This document shows positions 7,786 to 15,544 of a stretch of 34,862 bases of DNA, piece after piece (the first letter of the stretch is position 1; the number at the start of each line of letters is the position of its first letter). A program made the position numbers and the translations under genes. This DNA comes from Pseudomonadota bacterium. GTDB lineage: Bacteria > Pseudomonadota > Gammaproteobacteria > Burkholderiales > Burkholderiaceae_C. The stretch lies in assembly GCA_023438115.1 (NCBI GenBank), contig JAEZEB010000013.1, forward strand, positions 1 to 34,862, given 5' to 3'. The notes below the pieces were generated by a model. That model did not search any database and had not been told where the DNA came from. It saw only the letters and a program-made list of their open reading frames with translations.

Positions 7786-8819
7786 GCCTTGAACTTCTCC
7801 TTCGCGCGGCGCGCGAAGTCGTTGGTGTAGGTCTTGGCCAGGTCGATGCGGCCTTCCTTCACGCCGGGATCGAAGCTGGCAATGGCCTTCAGCGCGGTCT
7901 TCGCACCCTCGTCCGGCAACAGGCCGTCGATGGCGATCGCCTCGCGGATCTTGTTGAAGGACGCGAGGTACAGCGCGCGGTCGCCGAGCAGGTAGTTCTC
8001 CGGCACGGTCTTGATGATGTCGCTGGGGCCTGCGGTCTGCAGCCACTTGAGCGCGTGCACCATCGCGTTGGCCAGCGCCTGGCAGGTGTTGGCGTTCTTC
8101 TGCACGAACTCCAGCGGCGCATAGAGGCAGCCCGCGGGCATGGGGCCGCCGAAGACCTCCTGCGTGCCCTTGAGCGTGCGCGTGTCGCTGATGATCTTCA
8201 CGTCGCCCTTCTGCTCCAGCATGGTCATCACCGGATCGATGTTGCTCATCGCATCGATCTGCCCGGAGCGCAGCGCCACCAGGGCGCCGGCTGACGTGCC
8301 CACGCCGATGTAGCTGACGTCGCTGGCCTTCAGGCCGGCGCGCGAGAGCACCAGGTTGGCCATCATGTTCGTGGAGGAGCCCGGCGCCGTGACGCCGATC
8401 TTGCGGCCCTTCAGATCCGCGACCGAGCGATAGGCCGGCATCGTCTTCGTCGACACGCCCAGCGCGATCTGCGGCGCGCGGCCCTGCAGCACGAACGCCT
8501 GGAACATCTGGTTCTTGCTTTGCAGGTTGATGGTGTGTTCGTAGGCGCCGCTCACCACGTCGGCCGAGCCACCCACCACCGCCTGCAATGCGCGCGAGCC
8601 GCCGGCGAAATCGGAGATCTCCACGTCCAGGCCTTCGGCCTTGAAGTAGCCCAGTTGCTCCGCGATCGTGAGCGGCAGGTAGTAGAAGCCCGCCTTGCCG
8701 CCCACGGCGATGGCGACCTTGCTCTTCTCCGGCTTGCCCTGCGCGTACAGCGAAGGTGCGGCCACCGCCGCGGCGGCCAGCGCCGTGAACTGCCGCCGGT
8801 TCAGGAATCTGCTTCGCAT
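7782..8819 (-). CDS. ABC transporter substrate-binding protein (NMT1/SsuA-like)
   Basis: A 345-residue exported binding protein, first gene of the operon. ATG 8819 is chosen because an AGAGAGGA ribosome site lies just upstream and the protein then starts with a twin-Arg-like signal (MRSRFLNRRQFTALAAAAVAAPSL). The mature part has the NMT1/SsuA layout: AGFYYLPLTIAEQLGYFKAEGLDVEI near the start, GGSRALQAVVGGSADVVSGAY, then LKGRKIGVTAPGSSTNM. This family binds sulfonates, taurine, nitrate, thiamine-pyrimidine precursors or aromatic acids. The present sequence does not say which. The frame is open upstream to 8885 but with no ribosome site there. Confidence 0.92.
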   Translation of the reverse strand: MRSRFLNRRQFTALAAAAVAAPSLYAQGKPEKSKVAIAVGGKAGFYYLPLTIAEQLGYFKAEGLDVEISDFAGGSRALQAVVGGSADVVSGAYEHTINLQSKNQMFQAFVLQGRAPQIALGVSTKTMPAYRSVADLKGRKIGVTAPGSSTNMMANLVLSRAGLKASDVSYIGVGTSAGALVALRSGQIDAMSNIDPVMTMLEQKGDVKIISDTRTLKGTQEVFGGPMPAGCLYAPLEFVQKNANTCQALANAMVHALKWLQTAGPSDIIKTVPENYLLGDRALYLASFNKIREAIAIDGLLPDEGAKTALKAIASFDPGVKEGRIDLAKTYTNDFARRAKEKFKA

Positions 8820-8924
8820 CGCAATCCTCTCTGTCGCATTCTTCTGGAATGGCGGCAGGTTAGATGCGGTGTTGCGCCGCCGCATCGGGACGATCCCGTG
8901 CGGGTTTCCACGTAACCGGAATGC

Positions 8925-9347
8925 TTAACGCCAGGCGCTCAGGAAGATCGCGAGGTTGGCGAGGAATGCCAGCGCCCAGATCACCGAGCGCACGCTGCCC
9001 AGGCCCGCGACATACATCGCGATGTAGATGACGCGCAGCGTGACGAACAGCACCGCCAGGATGTCGATGCGCGTCTGTGGCGCGCCGAGCTGGTGGGCGA
9101 TGATCACGGCGCCGATGAAGAAGGGCAGCGCCTCGAAGCTGTTGGCCTGCGCCGCGTTGGCGCGGGCCGCGAAGCCCTCCTGCGCGGCCAGCCAGGCACG
9201 CGGCTCGTTGTTGTCGAAGCCGCCCTCGCGGCGCGGCTTGCCGAAGCCGCGGTACTTGGCGAGATAGGAGCACGCCAGCGGCAGCAGCACGGCGGCCAGC
9301 ACGCACCAGTAGGCCGCGGTGAAGCGCAGGTAGATCGTCGTTGTCAT
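8925..9347 (-). CDS. MAPEG family membrane protein
   Basis: A 140-residue protein with four predicted membrane segments at about residues 6-28, 70-87, 95-113 and 119-138. The loop between segments 1 and 2 contains NNEPRAWLAAQEGFAARANAAQANSFEALPFF. Its R-A-x-N-x-x-E core is the pattern of the MAPEG superfamily (membrane-associated proteins in eicosanoid and glutathione metabolism). Bacterial members may act as glutathione transferases or peroxidases, but most are untested. Its ATG is two bases after the recR stop and is preceded by GGAGGA, so it is probably the last gene of the dnaX-ebfC-recR operon. No functional link to replication is evident. Confidence 0.88.
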   Translation of the reverse strand: MTTTIYLRFTAAYWCVLAAVLLPLACSYLAKYRGFGKPRREGGFDNNEPRAWLAAQEGFAARANAAQANSFEALPFFIGAVIIAHQLGAPQTRIDILAVLFVTLRVIYIAMYVAGLGSVRSVIWALAFLANLAIFLSAWR

Positions 9348-9349
9348 GG

Positions 9350-9943
9350 TTATCTTGTCCTCCTGTCCACCAGCGCGTGCGCGATGGTCCCCAGGTCCAC
9401 GTATTCGAGTTCACTGCCGGCGGGCACCCCCCGTGCCAGCCGCGTGACTTTCAGTCCCCGCTGCTTGAGGGCCTCGGCGATCACGTGCGCCGTGGCCTCT
9501 CCTTCCGCGGTGAAGTTGGTGGCGAGGATCACCTCCTGCACCTCGCCGTTGGTGGCCCGGTCGAACAGCTTCGCCAGGCCGATGTCCTTGGGGCCGATGC
9601 CGTCCAGCGGGCTCAGCTTTCCCATCAGCACGAAGTACAGGCCGTTGAAGGCCTGCGTACGCTCCAGCGCCGCCTGGTCGGCCGGCGTCTCCACCACGCA
9701 CAGCTTGCTGCGGTCGCGCTGCGGGCTGCGGCAGGTGGCGCACACCTCGTCCTCGGTGAAGGTGTGGCATTCGCTGCAGTGGCGCACGCTGGTGGCCGCC
9801 TGCTCGAGCGCGCGCGCGATGACGCGTGCGCCCTCGCGGTCGTGCTGGAGCAGGTGGAAGGCCATGCGCGAGGCGGACTTGGCGCCCACCCCGGGGAGGC
9901 GCCGCAGCGCCTCCACCAGTGCCTGGAGGGAAGGTTCCGCCAA
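9350..9943 (-). CDS. recR: Recombination mediator RecR
   Basis: A 197-residue RecR, which with RecO/RecF loads RecA at gaps. From the chosen TTG start at 9943 the protein begins with LAEPSLQALVEALRRLPGVGAKSASRMAFHLL, the canonical N-terminal helix-hairpin-helix, and its length matches the family. No ATG or GTG is available at this position, and a GAGG-type ribosome site precedes the TTG. The C4 zinc finger is C56, C59, C68 and C71 (CSECHTFTEDEVCATC). The Toprim domain follows with VVETPAD and the DGIGP region, and the C-terminal ELEYVDLGTIAHAL is typical. It lies 11 bases after ebfC in the dnaX-ebfC-recR order found in many bacteria. Confidence 0.97.
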   Translation of the reverse strand: MAEPSLQALVEALRRLPGVGAKSASRMAFHLLQHDREGARVIARALEQAATSVRHCSECHTFTEDEVCATCRSPQRDRSKLCVVETPADQAALERTQAFNGLYFVLMGKLSPLDGIGPKDIGLAKLFDRATNGEVQEVILATNFTAEGEATAHVIAEALKQRGLKVTRLARGVPAGSELEYVDLGTIAHALVDRRTR

Positions 9944-9954
9944 TGGGCCTCGGC

Positions 9955-10278
9955 TCAGAACGGCAGCTTCATGCCGGGCGGCAGGCCGGCGGTGAGCTTG
10001 CCCATCTTCTCCTGGGTGGTCTCCTCGGCCTTGCGCACGGCGGCATTGAAGGCGGCGGCCACGAGGTCTTCGAGCATGTCCTTGTCGTCGCCCAGCAGGC
10101 TGGGGTCGATGGTGACGCGCTTGACGTCGTGCTTGCAGGTCATGACCACCTTCACGAGGCCGGCGCCGGACTCGCCGCTCACCTCGATGGTGGCCAGTTC
10201 CTCCTGCGCCTTCTTCAGGTTGTCCTGCATCGCCTGGGCCTGCTTCATGAGGCCGGCCAGCTGTCCCTTGTTGAACAT
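9955..10278 (-). CDS. ebfC: Nucleoid-associated protein, YbaB/EbfC family
   Basis: A 107-residue protein of normal family length. It starts MFNKGQLAGLMKQAQAMQDNLKKAQEELA, the long N-terminal helix that forms the tweezer-like dimer. The beta core contains GLVKVVMTCKHDVKRVTIDPSLL, and the C-terminal helix contains DLVAAAFNAAVRKAEE. The family binds DNA and affects nucleoid organisation and expression. The gene sits eight bases after the dnaX stop, with AGGAAG overlapping that stop as ribosome site, and is followed by recR. Confidence 0.96.
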   Translation of the reverse strand: MFNKGQLAGLMKQAQAMQDNLKKAQEELATIEVSGESGAGLVKVVMTCKHDVKRVTIDPSLLGDDKDMLEDLVAAAFNAAVRKAEETTQEKMGKLTAGLPPGMKLPF

Positions 10279-10286
10279 GGTGCTTC

Positions 10287-12143
10287 CTAGTGTTTTGCGA
10301 TCGGTTTGATGCTGCCGGGGACGATTTTCGCCCCAAACTCGCGCTGCATCTGCTGCACGAACGGATCGTTGAGGATGATCTGTTCGGCGGCTTGCTGGCG
10401 CGCCGCCGCCGCCTGCGCATTGCGCCGCGCCGGGCTGTCGGTGATGGGGCCCACTTCGACCGAAATGTCGACGGCGTGACCGGCCGCCTGCAGGGCGGCG
10501 CGCAGGCGCTCGCGGCTGGCGGGCTGGTTGAGCGACTCGCGCTCGACGCGCAGCATCCAGTGGCCTTCATCCTGCGCCACCAGCTGCGCCTGCAGCGCGA
10601 GCTCGCGCACCAGCGCCGTGATCGCCTCGCGCTCCACGAGGTCCTTCACCACCGACTGCCAGAAGTCGCCCTCGGGCGTGGGCACGACGGTGGGAACGGC
10701 ACTGGGCGCCTCGCGCGTTTCGGGCTGCACGCGTACGGGCACGCCCATCACGTCGCCGCCGGTGCGGGAAGGCGCGGCGCGCGGCGGGGCTTGGCGCGGT
10801 TCGACGACGGGGAGGACGTGGCCGGGGGGAGCGGTGGGTTTCGGTTGGGTGCTCGGTGCGGGAGGTGGAACGTCGGGGTTCGGCTGCGCGCTCACCGCCG
10901 ACCTACGGTCGTCCTCAGGCGCCGGACTTTGCGTAGGGCGGGGTGACGCAGGAACCCCGCCGCCCCCCGCCGCCACGGCAGCAGGCTGGGCTCGCGCAGC
11001 GACCCCAGCCCCCGCCACCGGCTCACTCAGAGTTTTTTTTTCAGCCGAAGGCTTGAACGCCAGCAGCCGCAGCAGCACCATCGTGAGCGCCGCGTATTCG
11101 TCCGGCGCCAGCCCGAGCTCCGCCCGTCCATGCAGGCAGATGCTGTAAAGCAGCTGCGTCTCGTCGGCCGGCATCGCCTGCGCGAGGCGCGCGATGGTCG
11201 CGCCTTCTTCGTCGCCGGTGTCCGCCGCATCCGGAACGGCCTGCAGCACCGCCATGCGCTGCAGCACCATGCTCATCTCCTCGAGCGCCGCGCCGGCCGA
11301 CAGGCCGTGCACGCGCAGCGCCTCGGAGGTCTCCACCACCGCCTTGCCGTCGCCGGCGGCCAGGGCCTCGATCAGGCGGAAGACGTGGCTGCGGTCGACG
11401 CTGCCCAGCATCTGCCGCACGTTGGCTTCCTGCAGCGTGCCGCCGCCGAAGGCGATGGCCTGGTCCGTGAGCGACAGCGCATCGCGCATCGAACCGCGCG
11501 CGGCCCGCGACAGCAGGCGCAGGGCCTGCGCGTCGGCGGCCACGCCTTCTTCCTGCAGCACGCGCACCAGGTGCTCCTGCACCGTCTCGGGCGCCATGGG
11601 CCGCAGGTTGAACTGCAGGCAGCGCGAGAGCACCGTCACCGGCACCTTCTGCGGATCGGTGGTGGCCAGCACGAACTTGAGGTACTCGGGCGGCTCTTCC
11701 AGCGTCTTGAGCATCGCGTTGAACGCGTGCCCGGTGAGCATGTGCACCTCGTCGATCATGAAGACCTTGAAGCGCCCCTGCACCGGCTTGTAGACCGCCT
11801 GCTCCAGCAGCGACTGCACCTCGTCGACGCCGCGGTTGGAGGCGGCGTCCAGTTCGGTGTAGTCCACGAAGCGGCCGCTGTCGATGTCGGTGCAGGCCTG
11901 GCACTTGCCGCAGGGCGTGGAGGTGATGCCGCCCTGCCCGTCCTCGCCCTGGCAGTTGAGCGACTTGGCCAGGATGCGCGACACGGTGGTCTTGCCCACG
12001 CCGCGCGTGCCCGTGAAAAGGTAGGCGTGGTGCAGCCGCTGCTGCTCCAGCGCGTTGGACAGTGCCTGCACGACGTGCTCCTGCCCCACCATCTGGCCGA
12101 AGGTGCGGGGCCGGTACTTGCGCGCGAGCACGAGATAGGACAT
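10287..12143 (-). CDS. dnaX: DNA polymerase III subunit tau (and probably gamma by frameshift)
   Basis: A 618-residue clamp-loader subunit. Domain I has Walker A GTRGVGKT at 45-52, a zinc module with Cys 64, 78, 81 and 84, the DEVH box at 131-134, and sensor 1 with the Arg finger in TTDPQKVPVTVLSRC. Domains II and III run to about residue 365. A Pro/Ala-rich linker and a tau-specific C-terminal domain follow (from about 470, GDFWQSVVKDLVEREAITALV). This domain is the one that binds polymerase alpha and DnaB in E. coli. At codons 368-370 the coding strand has nine consecutive A, and both other frames stop within a few codons, predicting a short gamma form of about 371-373 residues. First gene of its operon, divergent from ffs. 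Confidence 0.97.
   Translation of the reverse strand: MSYLVLARKYRPRTFGQMVGQEHVVQALSNALEQQRLHHAYLFTGTRGVGKTTVSRILAKSLNCQGEDGQGGITSTPCGKCQACTDIDSGRFVDYTELDAASNRGVDEVQSLLEQAVYKPVQGRFKVFMIDEVHMLTGHAFNAMLKTLEEPPEYLKFVLATTDPQKVPVTVLSRCLQFNLRPMAPETVQEHLVRVLQEEGVAADAQALRLLSRAARGSMRDALSLTDQAIAFGGGTLQEANVRQMLGSVDRSHVFRLIEALAAGDGKAVVETSEALRVHGLSAGAALEEMSMVLQRMAVLQAVPDAADTGDEEGATIARLAQAMPADETQLLYSICLHGRAELGLAPDEYAALTMVLLRLLAFKPSAEKKTLSEPVAGAGVAARAQPAAVAAGGGGVPASPRPTQSPAPEDDRRSAVSAQPNPDVPPPAPSTQPKPTAPPGHVLPVVEPRQAPPRAAPSRTGGDVMGVPVRVQPETREAPSAVPTVVPTPEGDFWQSVVKDLVEREAITALVRELALQAQLVAQDEGHWMLRVERESLNQPASRERLRAALQAAGHAVDISVEVGPITDSPARRNAQAAAARQQAAEQIILNDPFVQQMQREFGAKIVPGSIKPIAKH
10984..11010 (-). other. Stable hairpin 22 bases downstream of the dnaX A9 tract
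   Basis: In the dnaX message GGCTGGG pairs with CCCAGCC (7 bp). Inside it TCGC pairs with GCGA (4 bp) around a TGC loop, with one G-G mismatch between the two stems. It could be the stimulating structure of a -1 frameshift, although 22 bases is longer than the usual 5-9 base spacing. In such a GC-rich coding sequence it could also be chance. Confidence 0.4.
11033..11041 (-). promoter_or_regulatory. A9 slippery tract inside dnaX (frameshift or transcriptional slippage site)
   Basis: On the coding strand the frame reads GAA AAA AAA ACT CTG AGT GAG. A shift to the -1 frame reads AAC TCT GAG TGA and stops after three codons. A shift to +1 reads CTC TGA and stops after one. The run follows domain III directly, so the product would be the clamp-loader core without the tau extension. 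Known parallels are E. coli dnaX (A AAA AAG, ribosomal -1 frameshift, also ending GAG TGA) and Thermus thermophilus dnaX (A9, transcriptional slippage). Confidence 0.75.
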
Positions 12144-12193
12144 CCGGCCGATTCTAAGGTGACCCCGACCGAGCTCGGCCTTGCGACCTCGCC

Positions 12194-12199
12194 TACAAT
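12194..12199 (+). promoter_or_regulatory. -10 box of the ffs promoter
   Basis: TACAAT matches the sigma-70 -10 element at five of six positions and lies five bases before the predicted 5' end of the 4.5S RNA at 12204. No clear TTGACA-like element is seen 16-18 bases upstream. The 60-base region 12144-12203 must also hold the divergent dnaX promoter. Confidence 0.6.
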
Positions 12200-12203
12200 A
12201 CGC

Positions 12204-12303
12204 GGTGACGGGCCTCCCCGCATGGTGAAGCGGCCAACCGGGTCAGGTGGGGAACCAAGCAGCCCTAACTGTGGAGCCAGTGCCGGGGGTAAGGCTCGTC
12301 ACC
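12204..12303 (+). ncRNA. ffs: Signal recognition particle 4.5S RNA
   Basis: This is about 100 bases of the small bacterial SRP RNA, the partner of Ffh in membrane targeting. The conserved apical region reads GGTCAGG...GGAA...AAGCAGCC at 12241-12264. It contains the GGAA tetraloop and the asymmetric loop that binds the Ffh M domain. The ends pair perfectly: GGTGACG (12204-12210) with CGTCACC (12297-12303). Inner pairing is GCCT with AGGC and CCCC with GGGG, with small bulges. The 3' end from 12285 onward coincides with the left attachment repeat of a genomic island, so the last bases of the present gene may be supplied by the element. 5' and 3' ends are set from pairing and the -10 box, accurate to a few bases. 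Confidence 0.93.
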
Positions 12304-12312
12304 TCCCTCTTC
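12285..12312 (+). repeat. Left attachment site (attL) at the ffs 3' end
   Basis: GGGGGTAAGGCTCGTCA is followed by CCTCCCTCTTC. The first 17 bases equal those at 25124-25140, and the rest matches the right copy with one substitution and one base fewer. Identity begins exactly at the G run; bases to the left differ (CC here, GAA at the right end). Confidence 0.85.
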
Positions 12313-12367
12313 GAAAACCCAATGCTGACGCGCACTTACGCGCTGGCAAGGGGTTCTGCTGCCTCGA

Positions 12368-12390
12368 GTGTGTACCCATGGTGTGTCACC
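12368..12390 (+). repeat. Tandem GTGTGTnACC-type pair near the left end (putative integrase arm sites)
   Basis: GTGTGTACCC (12368-12377) and GTGTGTCACC (12381-12390) are spaced 13 bases from start to start. The right end of the island has a second pair at the same 13-base period and in the same orientation. Such paired short repeats flanking the core are how arm-type sites of tyrosine integrases are laid out; they could also bind an excisionase. The pair lies just before the integrase start, so binding could also autoregulate it. Confidence 0.55.
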
Positions 12391-12403
12391 TTTCCCTTCA
12401 ACC

Positions 12404-14152
12404 ATGAAGACGAAAGCGACCATGCCGAAACCGATGACGGGCGTCTATCGCAGGCCCGGATCGCTGCGCTGGCAACTGCGCATCAAGGTTCCCTCCGACC
12501 TCGTATCCCTCTACCCCACCCAGTGGGCGTGCCGTGTGTCGCTTGAGACCTCGGATTTGCGTGAGGCCAACGAGAAGGCGGCCCAGCTTTGGGCGCAATG
12601 GGCCGTGCGGTTCGATGAACAGCGCAAGGAGTTGAACCCCCAGCGGGTGGAACAGATCACCCCGGAGCTGGCGCAGGTGCTAGCGCAACGCGTTTACGCT
12701 GCCGTGCTGGCGGGCGATGAGTCGCTCCGGACTAATCCAGCAGCCGCCCGGGCCTTCGTGCTCGCCCTCAGGGCCGTCCGCCCGGCTACCGTCGCCTTGC
12801 GTATTCCCGAGAACGCGCCTATGGCGACACCAGCATGGGCCAATGAGGAGCTTGATCCGCTAGAGGGCCTCCCTCAAGGTCTGGCCGCTGAGCTGAAGGG
12901 GGTGAACGCCGCAATGGATGAACAATCGGCGCTCCAGTTCGCCAGCCAGAGGGTGGCTGCAGTCCTCCCCCTCGCCCAGGCAGAGGCTCGCAAGCTGGGG
13001 ATCACCTTCGACATCAATACCCCGGGTGCCCTGGTTGCCCTCCGCGAGTGCCTCAAGACCTACCGGCGGGCATGGCGGGCCGCCCATCTGCGAAGCCTGG
13101 GCGAGGTCATCGACACGCCCGAACCGGCCCGCCCTGAGAAGGCAGAGAAGCCCATGCGGCTGCGGGATGTGTTCGACCGCTGGAAGGGCGTCAAGAAGCG
13201 GTCCGACGATTCCATTCGGGCTTGCGAACGCGCCCTGGCGCTGTTCGAGGAGCGGACCGGCAATCCCCCGGTTCAGGCCATCACACGCGCTCAAGGTGAC
13301 GATTTCCGGTCCTGGCTGCAGACGCTCGGGACCAGTTCGAAAACCGCTCACGACCGGCTCACGTGGGTCAAGTCGCTTCTCGTCTATGCCTACCGGGACT
13401 TGGAGTTGATCTCCCGCCAGCCCTGGGAAGGCATCGACATCGAGCACCGGACAGAGAAGCCGCGCAAGCCGTGGACCGACAAGGAGCTGGAGGCGTTCTT
13501 CTCGCTTCCGCTGTTCACCCGCTACGAGCTACCCAAACCGAGCTTCAGGAACGGAGCCGACGCAGCTTACTGGATCCCGCTGATCGGCCTGTTCACGGGT
13601 GCCCGTGTAGGGGAGCTTTGTCAACTCCGTGTCGAGGACGTGGAGAGCGTCCAGGCCGGCACCTTCCTGCGCATCAGCGAAGAGGCCGAGGGAGCCACTG
13701 TAAAGACCGCAGCTGGAATTCGGCGCGTGCCAGTTCATAGCGAGCTTGTCCGCCTGGGATTCCAGGAGTACGTCAAAGCCATGCGGGATGCGAATGCTGT
13801 TTCCCTTTGGCCGGTCATGAAGCTCCGCAAGGGCAAACCGGGCGGGTACTTCTCGGACTGGGTAAATGCGTTTCACAAGCAAGCTACCTCGAACCCGAAA
13901 GCACCTGTGTTCCATGAGCTGCGGCACACGGTCCGAACGGCGCTGCATTCAGCAAAGGTGGACCGCGAGACCATCGGTCGGATCATCGGCCATGAGACCG
14001 GACTCTCGGCAGCCGAGAAAGCCTACACGCACATTTCCGACGAGGATCTGAGGGCTGCGGTGGAGACGCTCTCGTTTGGGTCACTTAGGTTGCAGAGGGT
14101 CTACTGGCCTGGTTCGATATACGGCGAGAAAAGATTCAGTGCTGCGGCTTGA
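12404..14152 (+). CDS. Tyrosine recombinase / phage-type integrase of the island
   Basis: A 582-residue integrase counted from ATG 12404 (MKTKATMPKPMTGVYRR). In-frame alternatives are GTG 12368, which overlaps the repeat pair, and ATG 12422. None has a strong ribosome site. The N-terminal part, YRRPGSLRWQLRIKVPSDL, resembles the DUF6538-type domain of large integrases, followed by a helical middle region. A core-binding domain is at about residues 255-350. The catalytic domain has R401 in TGARVGELCQL, H504 and R507 in HELRH, H530 in IIGHETG and the nucleophile Y541 in AYTHISD, so the active site is complete. It would insert and, with an excisionase, remove the island at the ffs 3' end. It reads inward from attL. 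Confidence 0.95.
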   Translation: MKTKATMPKPMTGVYRRPGSLRWQLRIKVPSDLVSLYPTQWACRVSLETSDLREANEKAAQLWAQWAVRFDEQRKELNPQRVEQITPELAQVLAQRVYAAVLAGDESLRTNPAAARAFVLALRAVRPATVALRIPENAPMATPAWANEELDPLEGLPQGLAAELKGVNAAMDEQSALQFASQRVAAVLPLAQAEARKLGITFDINTPGALVALRECLKTYRRAWRAAHLRSLGEVIDTPEPARPEKAEKPMRLRDVFDRWKGVKKRSDDSIRACERALALFEERTGNPPVQAITRAQGDDFRSWLQTLGTSSKTAHDRLTWVKSLLVYAYRDLELISRQPWEGIDIEHRTEKPRKPWTDKELEAFFSLPLFTRYELPKPSFRNGADAAYWIPLIGLFTGARVGELCQLRVEDVESVQAGTFLRISEEAEGATVKTAAGIRRVPVHSELVRLGFQEYVKAMRDANAVSLWPVMKLRKGKPGGYFSDWVNAFHKQATSNPKAPVFHELRHTVRTALHSAKVDRETIGRIIGHETGLSAAEKAYTHISDEDLRAAVETLSFGSLRLQRVYWPGSIYGEKRFSAAA

Positions 14153-14277
14153 GTACTTGCGACCGCGCCGAATAACGGCCCAAACGCCGCGACACTCAGA
14201 AGCCACCGACTAGAACGACGGTTTGCCGCCGACGACTTTACACCTGAGATACTTCCCCCCCACGGAGGAGCATGGCC

Positions 14278-15375
14278 ATGTGGGTAGGAGGGAGCATCGG
14301 TCTAAAGAGATATCGGGAGTACCAGCGTGTCGGGAACAAGTGGAAGAAGAACAGCGGTTGGGGGGCATCACCCACATTAGGCGCAAACCCCGCGAAGTTC
14401 CTGTATGCCGTGGCTCGGACAGCTGTAAGAGGTCATCCGCCTGGATGGCGGGGCGTACGGTCTGCTGTGTTCTCCGCTTGTGCGGCTCTTAGTTATCTCG
14501 AGCGCGGAGTACATAGTCCCACGTCCCTTTCTCTGCACTCCGATCTGCAGCTTGCGAAGGACTTTGTCGGAACGGGAATCAAAGGGGTGATCGGAGCTGC
14601 TTTTAGCCTGATTGAGGCGCAGGCACTTGGCTATCCTTGGTTCGGCCACTGGGAGGACGCCTTCGGCCCAATGGAGCAAGGCCCGGACTTTCTGGTATTC
14701 AGGTCAGGCGAAATGGTCTTGGTGGAGGCAAAGGGAACGGCGCAAGACAATCCCGCTCGAGCCAGCTGGCTGAAGGCGCAATGGAAGGGTCAGATTGAGC
14801 CTCACCTTTCGTGGACCGGAGCAGATCATGGATGGCTTATCGCCACTTGCCTTCAGCGGTCATCAGTCAGCTTTCTTGAGCGCCTCACTGCATCTTCATC
14901 CACTTGGTCCCCAGGAGCGCCTCGGGTCCCACCGAGAGTCAAGGCGTTGTGGCTCCTCCGGGGGATCGGGCGCTGGCTCGGTTGGCCCTCCGATCGAGAG
15001 CCTTACGAAGAAGACCTCGCCGCCCGCGAAAGGTACATGTACTTCGTGGATGCCCGAGAAATGGCATCTCTAGGGGACCGTATTCGGAAGTCGCCACGTG
15101 AGGACGGCTTGTTGCTAGGGCCGGACATCACTGTCCAGCTAAGCCAAACAGCAGCATTGACCGCCGTGACCTTTTGTAAGGCCGACAACGCGGAACTACT
15201 CTTCTCATTCGCGGAGGGAAGATCAAACGCCGAGTTGCCTATCCCTCAGTCAAATGCACGCGTGCAGCAACTCGGACACCGCGTAGGAATCTTTTGGTCT
15301 GATGGAACGGGAATGCTTGTGTCCATTCATGGCAGAAGCCCGCAGGAGACGATAGCGGCCCTTGCCGGCGAGTGA
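14278..15375 (+). CDS. Unrecognised protein with a PD-(D/E)XK-like nuclease core
   Basis: A 365-residue protein I cannot assign to a named family. ATG 14278 is chosen because the GGAGGA site at 14264-14269 is then well spaced; ATG 14272 in the same frame is only two bases from it. The middle contains GPDFLVFRSGEMVLVEAKGT. D137, E150 and K152 sit on what look like two adjacent strands, and a preceding helix carries E113 (SLIEAQALG). That is the PD-(D/E)XK arrangement of restriction and repair nucleases. The N-terminus is basic, the region after the core is Trp-rich, and no membrane segment is clear. It stands alone between the integrase and a divergent small gene. A defence role is suggested by place only. 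Confidence 0.7.
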   Translation: MWVGGSIGLKRYREYQRVGNKWKKNSGWGASPTLGANPAKFLYAVARTAVRGHPPGWRGVRSAVFSACAALSYLERGVHSPTSLSLHSDLQLAKDFVGTGIKGVIGAAFSLIEAQALGYPWFGHWEDAFGPMEQGPDFLVFRSGEMVLVEAKGTAQDNPARASWLKAQWKGQIEPHLSWTGADHGWLIATCLQRSSVSFLERLTASSSTWSPGAPRVPPRVKALWLLRGIGRWLGWPSDREPYEEDLAARERYMYFVDAREMASLGDRIRKSPREDGLLLGPDITVQLSQTAALTAVTFCKADNAELLFSFAEGRSNAELPIPQSNARVQQLGHRVGIFWSDGTGMLVSIHGRSPQETIAALAGE

Positions 15376-15544
15376 CTCGCAGCTCGGCGGGCGGCTTAGG
15401 TCTGAAGAATCCTGCCGCACATAGGAGGCCCAACCCCGCCTCAACAGTCCGGGTTCTTCCCCCGGTACCCCTGTCACCTATCGCTCGCGTCGCGGCGCTT
15501 AACGCCGTCGGACACTTCGGTCGTTGATCGCCGCACCCGTATGG

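Noticed and set aside
11130..12407. A 425-codon plus-strand open frame across the dnaX complement and ffs
   Set aside because: Antisense to dnaX and running through the SRP RNA; no protein-like motifs.
15376..15544. Small GGCG/CGCC hairpin considered as a terminator
   Set aside because: Five base pairs and no T-run; no better than background in this composition.
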